Assembly (NCBI GenBank): GCA_004552305.1 | Contig: SFOX01000032.1 | Coordinates: 1 to 15,298 of the forward strand | DNA from: Subdoligranulum variabile | GTDB lineage: Bacteria; Bacillota; Clostridia; Oscillospirales; Ruminococcaceae | Direction of reading: 5' to 3' | Length of the DNA: 15,298 nt | Shown here: positions 1-6,574 of the stretch, in pieces | Layout of the letters: each line of letters begins with the position of its first letter | How positions within the stretch are numbered: the stretch's first letter is position 1 | Notes under the pieces: model-generated | Told to the model about the DNA's origin: nothing | The model's database searches: none | What the model saw: the letters and a program-made list of their open reading frames with translations, nothing else | Position numbers and translations under genes: made by a program

Positions 1-117
1 ACCAATCACACCAAAGGGCTGCACACCATTGAACATATAGATCACATGGTAGATTACTACCAAAACCACCGTCACCCAGCGAATGTTATCCAGATACAAC
101 TTTCTTGCAGGGTTCAT
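1..117 (-). CDS. Acyltransferase-3 family membrane protein, N-terminal fragment
   Basis: Only the first 39 codons are present; the gene continues past the left edge. Seen: an ATG at 117-115, a ribosome site (AAGGTGG) about 8 bases before it, and a protein that opens with a short basic stretch, then YLDNIRW and a hydrophobic helix containing VVIYHV. Known of the family: acyltransferase-3 proteins are multi-pass membrane enzymes that move acyl groups onto sugars, peptidoglycan or lipids, and their first helix carries a conserved R-x-x-x-H pattern. Here R13 precedes H24, in and next to the first helix. The substrate cannot be told from this fragment. It lies on the same strand as galK but is separated from it by the galK terminator and more than 600 bases, and it has its own promoter-like sequence, so it is probably a separate unit. 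The family call is fairly secure, the exact role is not. Confidence 0.75.
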   Translation of the reverse strand, partial: MNPARKLYLDNIRWVTVVLVVIYHVIYMFNGVQPFGVIG

Positions 118-149
118 ATTATTCCCACCTTTGCAATGACTTTTAACAT

Positions 150-158
150 AGTATAGCA
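150..158 (-). promoter_or_regulatory. Extended -10 promoter for the acyltransferase gene
   Basis: On the minus strand this reads TGC-TATACT, an extended -10 box (TGn next to TATACT). It would start RNA near 143, about 26 bases before the ATG, and leaves room for the ribosome site. No good -35 box lies at the right distance, which is usual for extended -10 promoters. Confidence 0.45.
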
Positions 159-544
159 CAAATTGCTTTTCTTTGCGACCAACTTTTCTTAGCAAAAACA
201 TTCGGTTCTTGTTAAGAATCGTTGCAGGTCATCGGAATCTGCAAACGAAAGGCTTCGACATAAAAAGGAACACATCATATACTAGAATTGCTACTTTCAG
301 CAAGAAAAGCTGATTCTTTGAAATTTTCTGTTGCGAAATCATCTCCACCATTCTGCCTGAAAATGGCGCAAATCACATTCAAATAAATGAACTTCAACCG
401 CCATGGTTTCATGATTTGTCGATCCGGCGCTCAATTTTCTTTACAATTTTCCTTTTCAGCATCGTCAGCATTTCCATGTATAGCCTGAATGCTTTGGTTT
501 TTTTGCCAAAGCAAGCAAAACTCACAGTTATAAGGAATTAATGC
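159..544. other. AT-rich spacer without a recognisable gene
   Basis: No convincing coding region was found on either strand. The composition is clearly more AT-rich than the genes. The only structure I can see is a 7-bp hairpin at 491-512 (GCTTTGG / CCAAAGC, 8-base T-rich loop), which lacks a following T-run in either direction. A 29-codon minus-strand frame beginning near 280 has no ribosome site and is probably chance. The spacer could be decayed sequence between the acyltransferase gene and the repeat at 545-631. Confidence 0.5.
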
Positions 545-631
545 CTAGGGCAATGCCACATAATCCTAAGTGCCGCAGCCGCCGCAGCGGTGCTTAAGCT
601 GTCAGGCGGGAATTGTGCGGTGTTGCCTTAG
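545..631 (-). repeat. Short palindromic repeat, copy A (MITE-like)
   Basis: This 87-base element ends in imperfect inverted repeats. On the minus strand it begins CTAAGGCAACACCGCACAAT, and the other end read inward on the plus strand is CTAGGGCAATGCCACATAAT, so 15 of 20 positions match. Inside is a second hairpin (TAAGTGCCGC / GCGGTGCTTA, imperfect). A second copy lies at 15102-15170 in the opposite orientation. The 26 bases at 632-607 (minus strand) are identical to 15101-15126, and the other end (550-564) matches 15154-15168 at 14 of 15. The middle differs in sequence and length but folds in both. It encodes nothing. Terminal inverted repeats, a variable palindromic middle and an intergenic site suggest a miniature non-autonomous element or a REP/BIME-like repeat. 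No clear target duplication is visible. Confidence 0.7.
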
Positions 632-640
632 AGGTCGACA

Positions 641-677
641 AAAAACGCCCGGCAGGTCATAACAGACCTGCCGGGCG
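641..677 (-). terminator. galK intrinsic terminator (T-runs on both sides)
   Basis: A perfect 13-bp stem (CGCCCGGCAGGTC at 646-658, partner 665-677) with a 6-base loop lies 60 bases past the galK stop. Read on the minus strand it is followed directly by TTTTT (645-641). On the plus strand a T-run follows five bases later (683-687), so it could also stop transcripts arriving from the left. Confidence 0.85.
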
Positions 678-737
678 TGGCGTTTTTATCAAAGCTGTCG
701 TTCGTAAGACTACGGCACGAAGGGTGCGCGATTGCCT

Positions 738-2045
738 TTACATATCGGGGGTGACGGGAACTGCGCCATAGTTGCGGATGTTCAGCACATGGCAGCTGCC
801 CTCGCCAAAGCAGGCATCAATGGCGGTGCGGTAGCTATCCAGCAGGTCGTAGGGAACGAACGCCTGAATGGTGCCGGCAAAGCCGCCGCCCTGCAAACGC
901 CAGGCGCCGCGACCGTTCAGCACCTTTTGGCTGATGGCCAGCGCCAGAGGCACGCCCTGCTCCTGCGGGGCTTTGATGCTGTAGGCGTTCTGGTTGAACT
1001 CAAAGCTGGAGTGACCGCCCTCAATGATCAAGCGCAGGAAGGTGTCGAAATCATCGGCACGCACAGCGTCGCACAGTTGGGCGGCGCGGCGGCAGTCGTT
1101 ATAGAAGTGGATGGCACGCACAATGGCGCGGTCCCCCACTGCCTTGCGCAGCTGCGGAATGGCGGCGTAGAACTCGTCCTCGTCCACATCGCGCAGCACC
1201 TTCTTGCCAAACTGCTCGGCGACGCTTTCCATCTCGCGACGGATGGCGGCATAGTCGTCGGTCAAATCGGCGTGGCTGCCCTTGGTATCGGTGATGCACA
1301 TCGCAAAGCCGTGCTTTGCCAGGTCGATGGAGGTCTGCCCCACAACGGGATGGGCGGGATCCTGGAAGTCGATGGTGATAACGCCGCCCACGGCGCAGGC
1401 AGTCTGATCCATCAGACCGCAGGGCTTGCCGAAGAACACATTCTCGGCAAACTGACCGATCTGGGCAATTTTGACCTGATCCAGCAGCTGCATATCGTTG
1501 CCGTTGTACTCGCCGCGCAGGATGGCACCCACGCAGACCTCAAAGGCGGCAGAGCTGGACAGCCCGGAGCCGCGCAGCACGCTGCTGGTGGAGTAGCAGT
1601 CAAAGCCGCCCACCTTGCCGCCGGCATCCAGAACGCCCTTGGCAACGCCGCGGATGAGGGAGGCAGAATGCTCCGCCTCGTTGGGCTGGGGCGTCAGGAT
1701 GGAAAGATCCACATCATCAATTTTTTCAAAGCCGTAGGACTTCATACGGATGATGTTTTCCTTGTTGGGGGAAACCACCGCCACAATGTCCAAGTTGACA
1801 GAGCCTGCCAGAACCACACCGTTGTTGTGGTCGGTGTGGTTGCCGCCGATTTCGGTACGACCGGGCGCTGAGTACAGGCGCACGGTGCGCTCTGCGCCGA
1901 AGCTGTCCGCAAAGCGGTCAATAACGGTCACATAACGCTCCCGCTGCTGGGCGGCAATCTCCTGCCCGGCACCGTATAATTTTGCAAAGGCGGCGTCATA
2001 TTCGCCTTGCAGAATCTGCTGTTTAAGCTCCAAACAATTTGCCAT
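738..2045 (-). CDS. galK: Galactokinase
   Basis: Phosphorylates galactose with ATP to galactose-1-phosphate, the entry step of the Leloir pathway, in the cytosol. The 435-residue product has the GHMP-kinase layout: galactokinase signature at 61-76 (PGRTEIGGNHTDHNNG), ATP-binding GLSSSAA at 161-167, LMDQ at 211-214 with the presumed catalytic base D213, and the C-terminal glycine motif GGGFAG at 386-391. Length fits the family. An upstream extension to 2090 is possible in frame, but AGGAAAGG lies about 12 bases before the ATG at 2045. A GTG three codons upstream (VYP before MAN) is the main alternative start. The gene has its own promoter, faces away from an AraC-type regulator, and ends in a strong terminator, so it appears to be transcribed alone. 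No galT, galE or transporter is in view. Confidence 0.93.
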   Translation of the reverse strand: MANCLELKQQILQGEYDAAFAKLYGAGQEIAAQQRERYVTVIDRFADSFGAERTVRLYSAPGRTEIGGNHTDHNNGVVLAGSVNLDIVAVVSPNKENIIRMKSYGFEKIDDVDLSILTPQPNEAEHSASLIRGVAKGVLDAGGKVGGFDCYSTSSVLRGSGLSSSAAFEVCVGAILRGEYNGNDMQLLDQVKIAQIGQFAENVFFGKPCGLMDQTACAVGGVITIDFQDPAHPVVGQTSIDLAKHGFAMCITDTKGSHADLTDDYAAIRREMESVAEQFGKKVLRDVDEDEFYAAIPQLRKAVGDRAIVRAIHFYNDCRRAAQLCDAVRADDFDTFLRLIIEGGHSSFEFNQNAYSIKAPQEQGVPLALAISQKVLNGRGAWRLQGGGFAGTIQAFVPYDLLDSYRTAIDACFGEGSCHVLNIRNYGAVPVTPDM

Positions 2046-2124
2046 GGGGTACACTCGCCTTTCCTGTGCACTGCTTTGGGCAGTATGCACAATTTACACA
2101 TTGAATATTTGGTCAGACAGCCAA

Positions 2125-2142
2125 TGCGTTTCCGAAAACGCA
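2125..2142. promoter_or_regulatory. 18-bp CG-centred palindrome, possible operator in the galK leader
   Basis: On the minus strand it reads TGCGTTTTCGGAAACGCA, a palindrome with one mismatched pair and a central CG, the shape of many LacI/GalR-family operators. It begins about 7 bases after the predicted galK transcription start. As RNA it would instead form a 7-bp hairpin with a TCGG loop. Which protein binds, if any, cannot be told from the window. Confidence 0.4.
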
Positions 2143-2155
2143 CGTTTATACTCTA

Positions 2156-2183
2156 AGTATAACAAATTTTACCAGAAAGTAAA
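2156..2183 (-). promoter_or_regulatory. galK promoter
   Basis: Minus strand: -35 TTTACT (2183-2178), 16-base spacer, -10 TATACT (2161-2156). This predicts a start near 2149 and a leader of roughly 100 bases before the galK ATG. The leader contains the palindrome at 2125-2142. Confidence 0.55.
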
Positions 2184-2204
2184 CAATTTTTTCCTTTTCT
2201 TTTA

Positions 2205-2233
2205 TGGACTTTTGATGAATGTGTTGGTATAAT
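2205..2233 (+). promoter_or_regulatory. Promoter of the AraC-family regulator
   Basis: -35 TGGACT, 17-base spacer, -10 TATAAT, with TGG directly before the -10 (extended -10). The predicted start is near 2240. It is divergent from the galK promoter, the two -35 boxes being about 20 bases apart, so a single bound regulator could affect both genes. Confidence 0.6.
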
Positions 2234-2286
2234 GAATAAAAAAGTCGCGGTGTGCCCGGATGCCGTGTTTCATTGAGGTGTGCAAG

Positions 2287-3177
2287 ATGTCTAACGAAAG
2301 CAAACAATCCTACAAACAAAACTATACCGACAACGTGGAGCTGTCCATTTTTAATTGCGGGCGCGAATCCTGCCAGCCCGGTCACACTTGGGGACCCGGC
2401 GTGCGGGATCACTATCTGATCCACCTTGTCGTGTCCGGCAAGGGCGTGTATCAGGTAGGCGGTGTGTCCCACACTTTGCAGGAGGGGGATCTGTTTTTGG
2501 CAAAGCCGAACCAGCTGATCACCTACGCAGCGGACGAAGCAGACCCGTGGGAATACTACTGGGTCGGCTTTAACGGTGCCTGCGCCAGCAAGCTGGTGCA
2601 GCAGATGCCGTTCAGCGAGGCACGCCCCGTACACCACTGTAAGGATCTGCACACCATCCGGGAGACATTGTACAACATCTACCTTTCCCGCGGACCGGAG
2701 CCGCAGTGCGAGGCGCTGATGACGGGATATCTGTACATTTTTATGGCACACCTGATGAAGGAAGCCCGCGACACTATGCCCAACGTTGGCTCGTCCAGCA
2801 GCCAATATGTGCTGTCTGCCATCAAGTACATCCAGTTCAACTATTCCCATGATATTTCGGTGGACGATATTGCCAAGGCGGTCGGCGTCAGCCGCAGCCA
2901 CCTGTACCGCGTGTTTATGTCCAACGTGGGGCAAAGCCCCATTGATTACCTGACCAATTACCGTGTGGGCGAGGCGTGCAGCCTGCTGAAAAGCTCCAAC
3001 CTGTCGATTGCCGAGATTGCGGTTTCGGTGGGCTTTTTTGACCAGTTCTATTTTTCCCGTGTGTTCAAGAAGGTCAAAGGGATGCCCCCCAGCAAGTATG
3101 CGGCAGCGCAGGAAAAGGATCCCCTTCCCGCGGCGACTGCCGTACCCGCCTTGTTTACCGCAGCAGAGGAGTTATAA
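2287..3177 (+). CDS. AraC-family transcriptional regulator (sugar-sensing type)
   Basis: A 296-residue DNA-binding regulator. Residues about 35-100 form a cupin-like AraC ligand-binding domain (VVSGKGVYQVGG, then QEGDLFLAKPNQ), and residues about 176-272 carry two helix-turn-helix units (about 190-211 and 238-262, ending in the typical GFFDQFYFSRVFKK). Known of the family: such proteins usually sense a sugar and activate nearby uptake or breakdown genes. The start at 2287 is chosen because GAGGTG sits 7 bases upstream; an ATG at 2260 in the same frame has no such site. Divergence from galK suggests it controls galactose or galactoside use, an inference from position only. The last 25 or so residues are Ala/Pro-rich and outside the domain. 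Its stop TAA shares one base with the ATG of the next gene, so the two are translationally coupled. Confidence 0.88.
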   Translation: MSNESKQSYKQNYTDNVELSIFNCGRESCQPGHTWGPGVRDHYLIHLVVSGKGVYQVGGVSHTLQEGDLFLAKPNQLITYAADEADPWEYYWVGFNGACASKLVQQMPFSEARPVHHCKDLHTIRETLYNIYLSRGPEPQCEALMTGYLYIFMAHLMKEARDTMPNVGSSSSQYVLSAIKYIQFNYSHDISVDDIAKAVGVSRSHLYRVFMSNVGQSPIDYLTNYRVGEACSLLKSSNLSIAEIAVSVGFFDQFYFSRVFKKVKGMPPSKYAAAQEKDPLPAATAVPALFTAAEEL

Positions 3178-4541
3178 TGTCATTTGCGAAAAACCAGATT
3201 TTGACCGTAGAAATAGAATCCCTGTCCAGTGACGGCAACGGCGTTGCCCATAAGGACGGTATGGCGCTGTTTATCCCCGATTCCGCGCCCGGCGATGTTG
3301 CCGAGGTGCGCATTGTCAAGCCGATGAAAAGCTATGCCTTTGCCCGGCTGGAAAAGCTGCTGACCCCCGGCGCAGGGCGGCGTCCGACCGATTGCCCCGT
3401 GGCAGCCCCCTGCGGCGGCTGCGGGCTGCGGCACTTGGAATATGCCGCCGAGTGTGAGGCAAAGACGCGCTTTGTGCAGGACGCCTTTGCCCGGCTGGGG
3501 CGCTTGGATGTGCCGGTGCTGCCGGTTATCGGTGCCGAAAACACAGACCGTTACCGTAACAAGGTACAACTGCCCGTGGGAACCGATGAAAGCGGGCATC
3601 TCATCGCAGGCTTTTACGCCGGGCGCAGCCACCGCATTGTGCTGTGCGAGGATTGCAAGTTGCAGCCCGAATGGATGAACCGCCTTGCCAAGCGCGCCTG
3701 CACCCTGTTGGAGCAGGCAGGCGCATCTGCTTACAACGAAGAAACCCACACGGGGCTGGTGCGCCACCTGTATATGCGGCAGGGCTGGCACAGCGGCGAA
3801 CGCCTTTTGTGTTTTGTGCTGAACGGCACTTCCCTGCCCCGCGAGCGGCAGGTGTGCGAAGCGCTGCAGGCGGAATTTGCGCTGTCCACCGTTTTGGTCA
3901 ACGAGAATACCGCCCGCACCAACGTGATTTTGGGCAGGCAGACCCGCACGGTGCTGGGTAGCGGCTTTATCCGCGACACACTGGCAGGGGTTGCCCTGCA
4001 GATGGGCGTGCATGAGTTTTATCAGGTGAACACCCCCGCCGCCGAGGTGCTGTATGCCAAGGCGCGGGAATATGCCGTGCTGCGCCCTGATGATTTTTTG
4101 CTGGATCTGTACTGCGGTATGGGTACGATCGGGCTTTCTATGCTGCCGGATTGCGGACGTCTGCTGGGCGTGGAGGTCGTACCCCAAGCCGTGGAGGGCG
4201 CCAAGAAAACCGCGGCGCGGCTGGGTCTTGCCCCCGATAAGGCGGATTTCCGCTGTCAGGATGCCGGGCAGGCGGCAGCCGCCCTTGCTGCCGAAGGGCA
4301 GCACCCGGATGTAATTGTGGTGGACCCGCCCCGCAAGGGCTGTGATGAGGCAACCCTGACCGCTATTGTAGAGATGGCACCCCGCACGGTGGTGATGGTC
4401 AGCTGCAATGCCGCCACCGCCGCCCGCGACACCCGCTGGCTGGCGGACCACGGGTACGCACCGCAGCGTGTGCAGCCGGTGGATTTATTTCCCCGGACGA
4501 AGCACGTCGAAGCAGTCGTATGCCTGACGCGCGATGCGTGA
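3177..4541 (+). CDS. rlmD: 23S rRNA (uracil-5-)-methyltransferase, RlmD/RumA/RlmCD type
   Basis: Uses S-adenosylmethionine to methylate C5 of a uridine in 23S rRNA. The 454 residues show an N-terminal TRAM domain (about 1-60) for RNA binding, an iron-sulfur cysteine set C73-x5-C79-x2-C82 with C160 (or C157) as the fourth ligand, the SAM loop DLYCGMGTIGL (310-320), DPPRKGC (383-389), the nucleophile C410 in VSCNAAT, and the likely general base E445 in FPRTKHVE. In Gram-positive bacteria one enzyme (RlmCD) can do both U747 and U1939, so target choice is uncertain; TrmA-type tRNA enzymes lack the cluster cysteines. The start ATG overlaps the stop of the AraC gene (TAATG), with GAGGAG just inside that gene as ribosome site. 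The gene ends 39 bases before the next one. Confidence 0.9.
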   Translation: MSFAKNQILTVEIESLSSDGNGVAHKDGMALFIPDSAPGDVAEVRIVKPMKSYAFARLEKLLTPGAGRRPTDCPVAAPCGGCGLRHLEYAAECEAKTRFVQDAFARLGRLDVPVLPVIGAENTDRYRNKVQLPVGTDESGHLIAGFYAGRSHRIVLCEDCKLQPEWMNRLAKRACTLLEQAGASAYNEETHTGLVRHLYMRQGWHSGERLLCFVLNGTSLPRERQVCEALQAEFALSTVLVNENTARTNVILGRQTRTVLGSGFIRDTLAGVALQMGVHEFYQVNTPAAEVLYAKAREYAVLRPDDFLLDLYCGMGTIGLSMLPDCGRLLGVEVVPQAVEGAKKTAARLGLAPDKADFRCQDAGQAAAALAAEGQHPDVIVVDPPRKGCDEATLTAIVEMAPRTVVMVSCNAATAARDTRWLADHGYAPQRVQPVDLFPRTKHVEAVVCLTRDA

Positions 4542-4568
4542 CAGGATAAAGCTAAAAACCAACGAAAA

Positions 4569-4573
4569 GGAGG
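4569..4573 (+). promoter_or_regulatory. Strong ribosome site that points to an ATA start
   Basis: GGAGG within AAAAGGAGGT lies 7 bases before the ATA at 4581. It is 11 bases before a GTG at 4585 that opens only a four-codon frame, and 22 bases before the in-frame TTG at 4596. Spacing therefore favours ATA as the initiation codon of the following gene. Confidence 0.6.
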
Positions 4574-4580
4574 TACCCAG

Positions 4581-5078
4581 ATAAGTGAAATCACGTTGAA
4601 CGCCCTGCCAAAAAGCTTGGATGAGCTGAAAGCCATGCCCCAAGCTGCCTTGACTGTGCCGGAGGAGGTTGCCGCCCTGACTGTGGCGGCGCTGGCGCTG
4701 TACCCGCAAAACCCGGCGGAAACCGAAAAGATGCTGGATTTTCTGCGCGGTCCCAGACCCTGGAACGGCATAGACAAGCAGTTCCTGCGCGACCGTTTTC
4801 GCGGCAAGGATTATCTGATGCGGTCGTATTTTTTCGGCTCCTGCCCTGAAAATAACTATACGCCCGCGCAGCCGTATCGCGTTGCGGTATCAGAAAACGC
4901 CTACAGCCGGGCGCAATTTGCCGATGGGTATCTGACCTTGTATGTAGCTTGCAGCGGTGCGGACAGCCCGCGCCCGCTGAAGCTGCGCCATAAGCCGCTC
5001 ACCGGGCAGTGGTTTCTGTGGGAGCAGCAGCTCCTGACCGGCATCCGTATCCCGCAGGAGGCGGATCCTTGGGCATAA
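4581..5078 (+). CDS. DUF6935-like conserved hypothetical protein, probable ATA start
   Basis: A small soluble protein of about 165 residues (160 if begun at the TTG at 4596). I recognise its style as the uncharacterised DUF6935 family: an opening LPKSLDELKAMPQAALT, a helix rich in Ala/Leu, FLRGPRP, DKQFLRDRF, then ENNYTPAQPY, GADSPRPLKLRHKP and GQWFLWEQQLL, ending near DPWA. The family name is from memory. No signal peptide, membrane helix or catalytic motif is evident, and no function is known to me. The N-terminus fits best if translation begins at ATA 4581 (read as Met-Ser-Glu-Ile-Thr), given the perfectly placed GGAGG. It follows rlmD by 39 bases on the same strand, so read-through from the araC–rlmD unit is likely. 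No clear terminator follows. Confidence 0.7.
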   Translation: MSEITLNALPKSLDELKAMPQAALTVPEEVAALTVAALALYPQNPAETEKMLDFLRGPRPWNGIDKQFLRDRFRGKDYLMRSYFFGSCPENNYTPAQPYRVAVSENAYSRAQFADGYLTLYVACSGADSPRPLKLRHKPLTGQWFLWEQQLLTGIRIPQEADPWA

Positions 5079-5253
5079 ATCCCCTAGTCGTGAATTTTTT
5101 ACAAGAAATTGTCGAGGAATTACCTGTAGATTAACTACACACCTCATTGCGCAACGCCAGCATTCTAGGTCACACTGTAAATTAAATGTGCAGTTCCTCT
5201 AGCATAAATTTTTGAAATTGAATACTCTTTTGGATTTGAATGGAGATGAAGGA
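5079..5253 (+). promoter_or_regulatory. AT-rich leader before mrr, with a small palindrome
   Basis: This 175-base gap changes abruptly to AT-rich sequence like the mrr gene that follows. It holds the 15-base palindrome TGTAGATTAACTACA (5125-5139, 5-bp arms) that could be an operator. The word GCATAAAT occurs at both 5073-5080 and 5202-5209. A weak -35-like TTGTCG lies at 5110-5115, but no convincing -10 follows, so I do not mark a promoter. Confidence 0.3.
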
Positions 5254-6171
5254 ATGGCACTGCCTAAATACAATGAACTATATAAACCGCTCCTTGACGT
5301 CATACAGGATGGACAAATTTATTGCATGAAGGAAACCGCTACCAAGGTTGCCGAAAATTTAAACTTATCAGTTGAAGAATTGGCCGAACAGTTGCCCAGC
5401 CAACGTCAAACAATTTTTATTAACCGATTAAACTGGGCAAAAACTTATCTGAAAAAAGCCGGGCTAATTGAGTCACCTTCACGAGGAAATTATTTGATTA
5501 CAAGTGAGGGAAAGGCGCTGCTGAACAGTGGCGTACCAATTACAAATGAATATTTGAAAACCCATTATCCCAGCTTTGCGAGATTTGTGGGCGGTAGTCT
5601 AGCAGAAACTGAGCATGATGCATCGGCAGTCGTTAATTCCAACCAAGAAGATGAAAGAACACCAGAGGAACAGTTGGATTTCATTCATAAGACACTGAAT
5701 GAAAATCTTGCAGATGAATTGCTGGATATAATCATGCAGAGGTCGCCTAGTTTCTTTGAGCAGTTAGTTGTCGATCTCATGAAGGCTATGGACTATGGCG
5801 ACGGTTTTAGAACAAAATACAGCGGCGATGATGGAATTGACGGTGTCATTAATGAGGATAAATTAGGATTTAATCTGATCTATACACAGGCGAAGCGATG
5901 GAATCCAGACGTTACTATCGGGAAGCCGGAAATCCAAAAATTCTTTGGCGCTATGATGGGACCACCTCGTATTGATAAAGGCTTATTTATCACAACTGCC
6001 AAGTTTTCAAAAGGTGCCAGAGAGTATGCGGAAGCACAGCATATTATTTTGGTTGACGGAAAGCAGCTCACTGCGCTGATGATAGAGTACGGACTTGGTG
6101 TATCTGTACAAAAAGTCTACAAAATCAAACGCGTTGATACCGATTATTTTGAGGATGATATACTAACATAA
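5254..6171 (+). CDS. mrr: Mrr-type (type IV) restriction endonuclease
   Basis: Cuts DNA carrying foreign modification, acting as a defence enzyme without a partner methylase. The 305-residue product matches E. coli Mrr in length. Residues about 1-100 are the Mrr N-terminal winged-helix domain (MALPKYNELYKPLLDV opening). Residues about 160-280 are the Mrr catalytic domain of the PD-(D/E)xK fold: E169 in FFEQLVVDLM, the metal-binding D196 in GDDGIDG and Q212-A-K214 in YTQAKRW. The start at 5254 is chosen because GGAG lies 8 bases upstream and the protein aligns with Mrr from there; a TTG at 5212 in frame would add residues not typical of the family. Its base and codon use is much more AT-rich than all neighbours, which suggests horizontal transfer. 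No other defence or mobile genes adjoin it. Confidence 0.9.
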   Translation: MALPKYNELYKPLLDVIQDGQIYCMKETATKVAENLNLSVEELAEQLPSQRQTIFINRLNWAKTYLKKAGLIESPSRGNYLITSEGKALLNSGVPITNEYLKTHYPSFARFVGGSLAETEHDASAVVNSNQEDERTPEEQLDFIHKTLNENLADELLDIIMQRSPSFFEQLVVDLMKAMDYGDGFRTKYSGDDGIDGVINEDKLGFNLIYTQAKRWNPDVTIGKPEIQKFFGAMMGPPRIDKGLFITTAKFSKGAREYAEAQHIILVDGKQLTALMIEYGLGVSVQKVYKIKRVDTDYFEDDILT

Positions 6172-6182
6172 CAATCATCTTA

Positions 6183-6222
6183 GCACAGCGCCCCCAAGGC
6201 TTATGCCTTGGGGGCGCTGTGC
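6183..6222 (+). terminator. Strong terminator after mrr
   Basis: A perfect 18-bp stem (GCACAGCGCCCCCAAGGC at 6183-6200 and its complement at 6205-6222) with a TTAT loop, followed by ATTTTG. It begins 11 bases after the mrr stop and separates mrr from spoIIID. Its GC-rich sequence resembles the host background rather than the mrr gene. Confidence 0.85.
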
Positions 6223-6253
6223 ATTTTGCGGCAGATACTTCCCCTTTTATGCT

Positions 6254-6282
6254 GCATATCCGGCGGCGCTTCTACATAGGAT
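6254..6282 (+). promoter_or_regulatory. Sigma-E-like sporulation promoter of spoIIID
   Basis: GCATATC (6254-6260), 14-base spacer, CATAGGAT (6275-6282). The B. subtilis sigma-E consensus is KMATATT, about 14 bases, CATACAMT. The match is 6 of 7 and 6 of 8, and the distance to the ATG (about 28 bases from the predicted start near 6289) is suitable. spoIIID is a known sigma-E target in Bacillus, so the site makes biological sense. Confidence 0.5.
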
Positions 6283-6316
6283 TGGGCAGAAAAATTCCAC
6301 ATAAGGAGGAAAGCCC

Positions 6317-6574
6317 ATGAAAGGCGACCCGGAGGAACGCGCCGTGGCGGTGGGGCGCTATATTGTACAAAACCACGCCACTGTGCGCCGTGCGGCAGCA
6401 GAGTTCGGCATAAGCAAAAGCACAGTATGGAAAGACCACGCCCGCCTGCGCAGCCGCAGCCCCGGGCTTTGGGCGCAGGTACGCGCCGTAATGCGCAAGA
6501 ATAAGGCAGAACGCCACCTGCGCGGGGGCGAGGCAACCCGCCGCAAATATTTAAAAAACAGCCTTGCGCCCTGA
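6317..6574 (+). CDS. spoIIID: Sporulation transcriptional regulator SpoIIID
   Basis: A small DNA-binding protein that, in B. subtilis, switches mother-cell genes on and off after sigma-E becomes active. The 85-residue product is near the family length. It has a helix-turn-helix at about 22-41 (TVRRAAAEFGISKSTVWKDH) and the family's C-terminal signature RHLRGGEATRRKYLK (66-80). Start: AAGGAGG lies 7 bases before the ATG. It is preceded by a sigma-E-like promoter and isolated by the mrr terminator upstream. The dCMP deaminase gene follows 55 bases later from a promoter that overlaps the end of spoIIID. Its presence says the lineage has, or descends from, spore formers; it does not prove that this organism sporulates. 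Confidence 0.92.
   Translation: MKGDPEERAVAVGRYIVQNHATVRRAAAEFGISKSTVWKDHARLRSRSPGLWAQVRAVMRKNKAERHLRGGEATRRKYLKNSLAP

Noticed and set aside
190..280. A 29-codon minus-strand frame with several Cys residues
   Set aside because: No ribosome site, no conserved pattern, and it lies in an AT-rich gap where such short frames are expected by chance.
732..1871. Long open frame (379 codons) on the plus strand opposite galK
   Set aside because: It mirrors galK in the antisense direction. The product is low-complexity with many His/Gly/Val/Ala residues and no family likeness; it results from the codon bias of the real gene.
3180..4451. 423-codon minus-strand frame inside rlmD
   Set aside because: Antisense shadow of a gene with all catalytic motifs present on the plus strand.
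4585..4599. GTG-started four-codon frame before the DUF6935-like gene as a real leader peptide
   Set aside because: It is too short to judge, and the ATA start explains the ribosome-site spacing better; it is kept only as an alternative in the findings.
5073..5209. GCATAAAT direct repeat as target duplication of the mrr islet
   Set aside because: Both copies lie upstream of mrr, so they do not flank the inserted gene; eight bases in AT-rich sequence may be chance.
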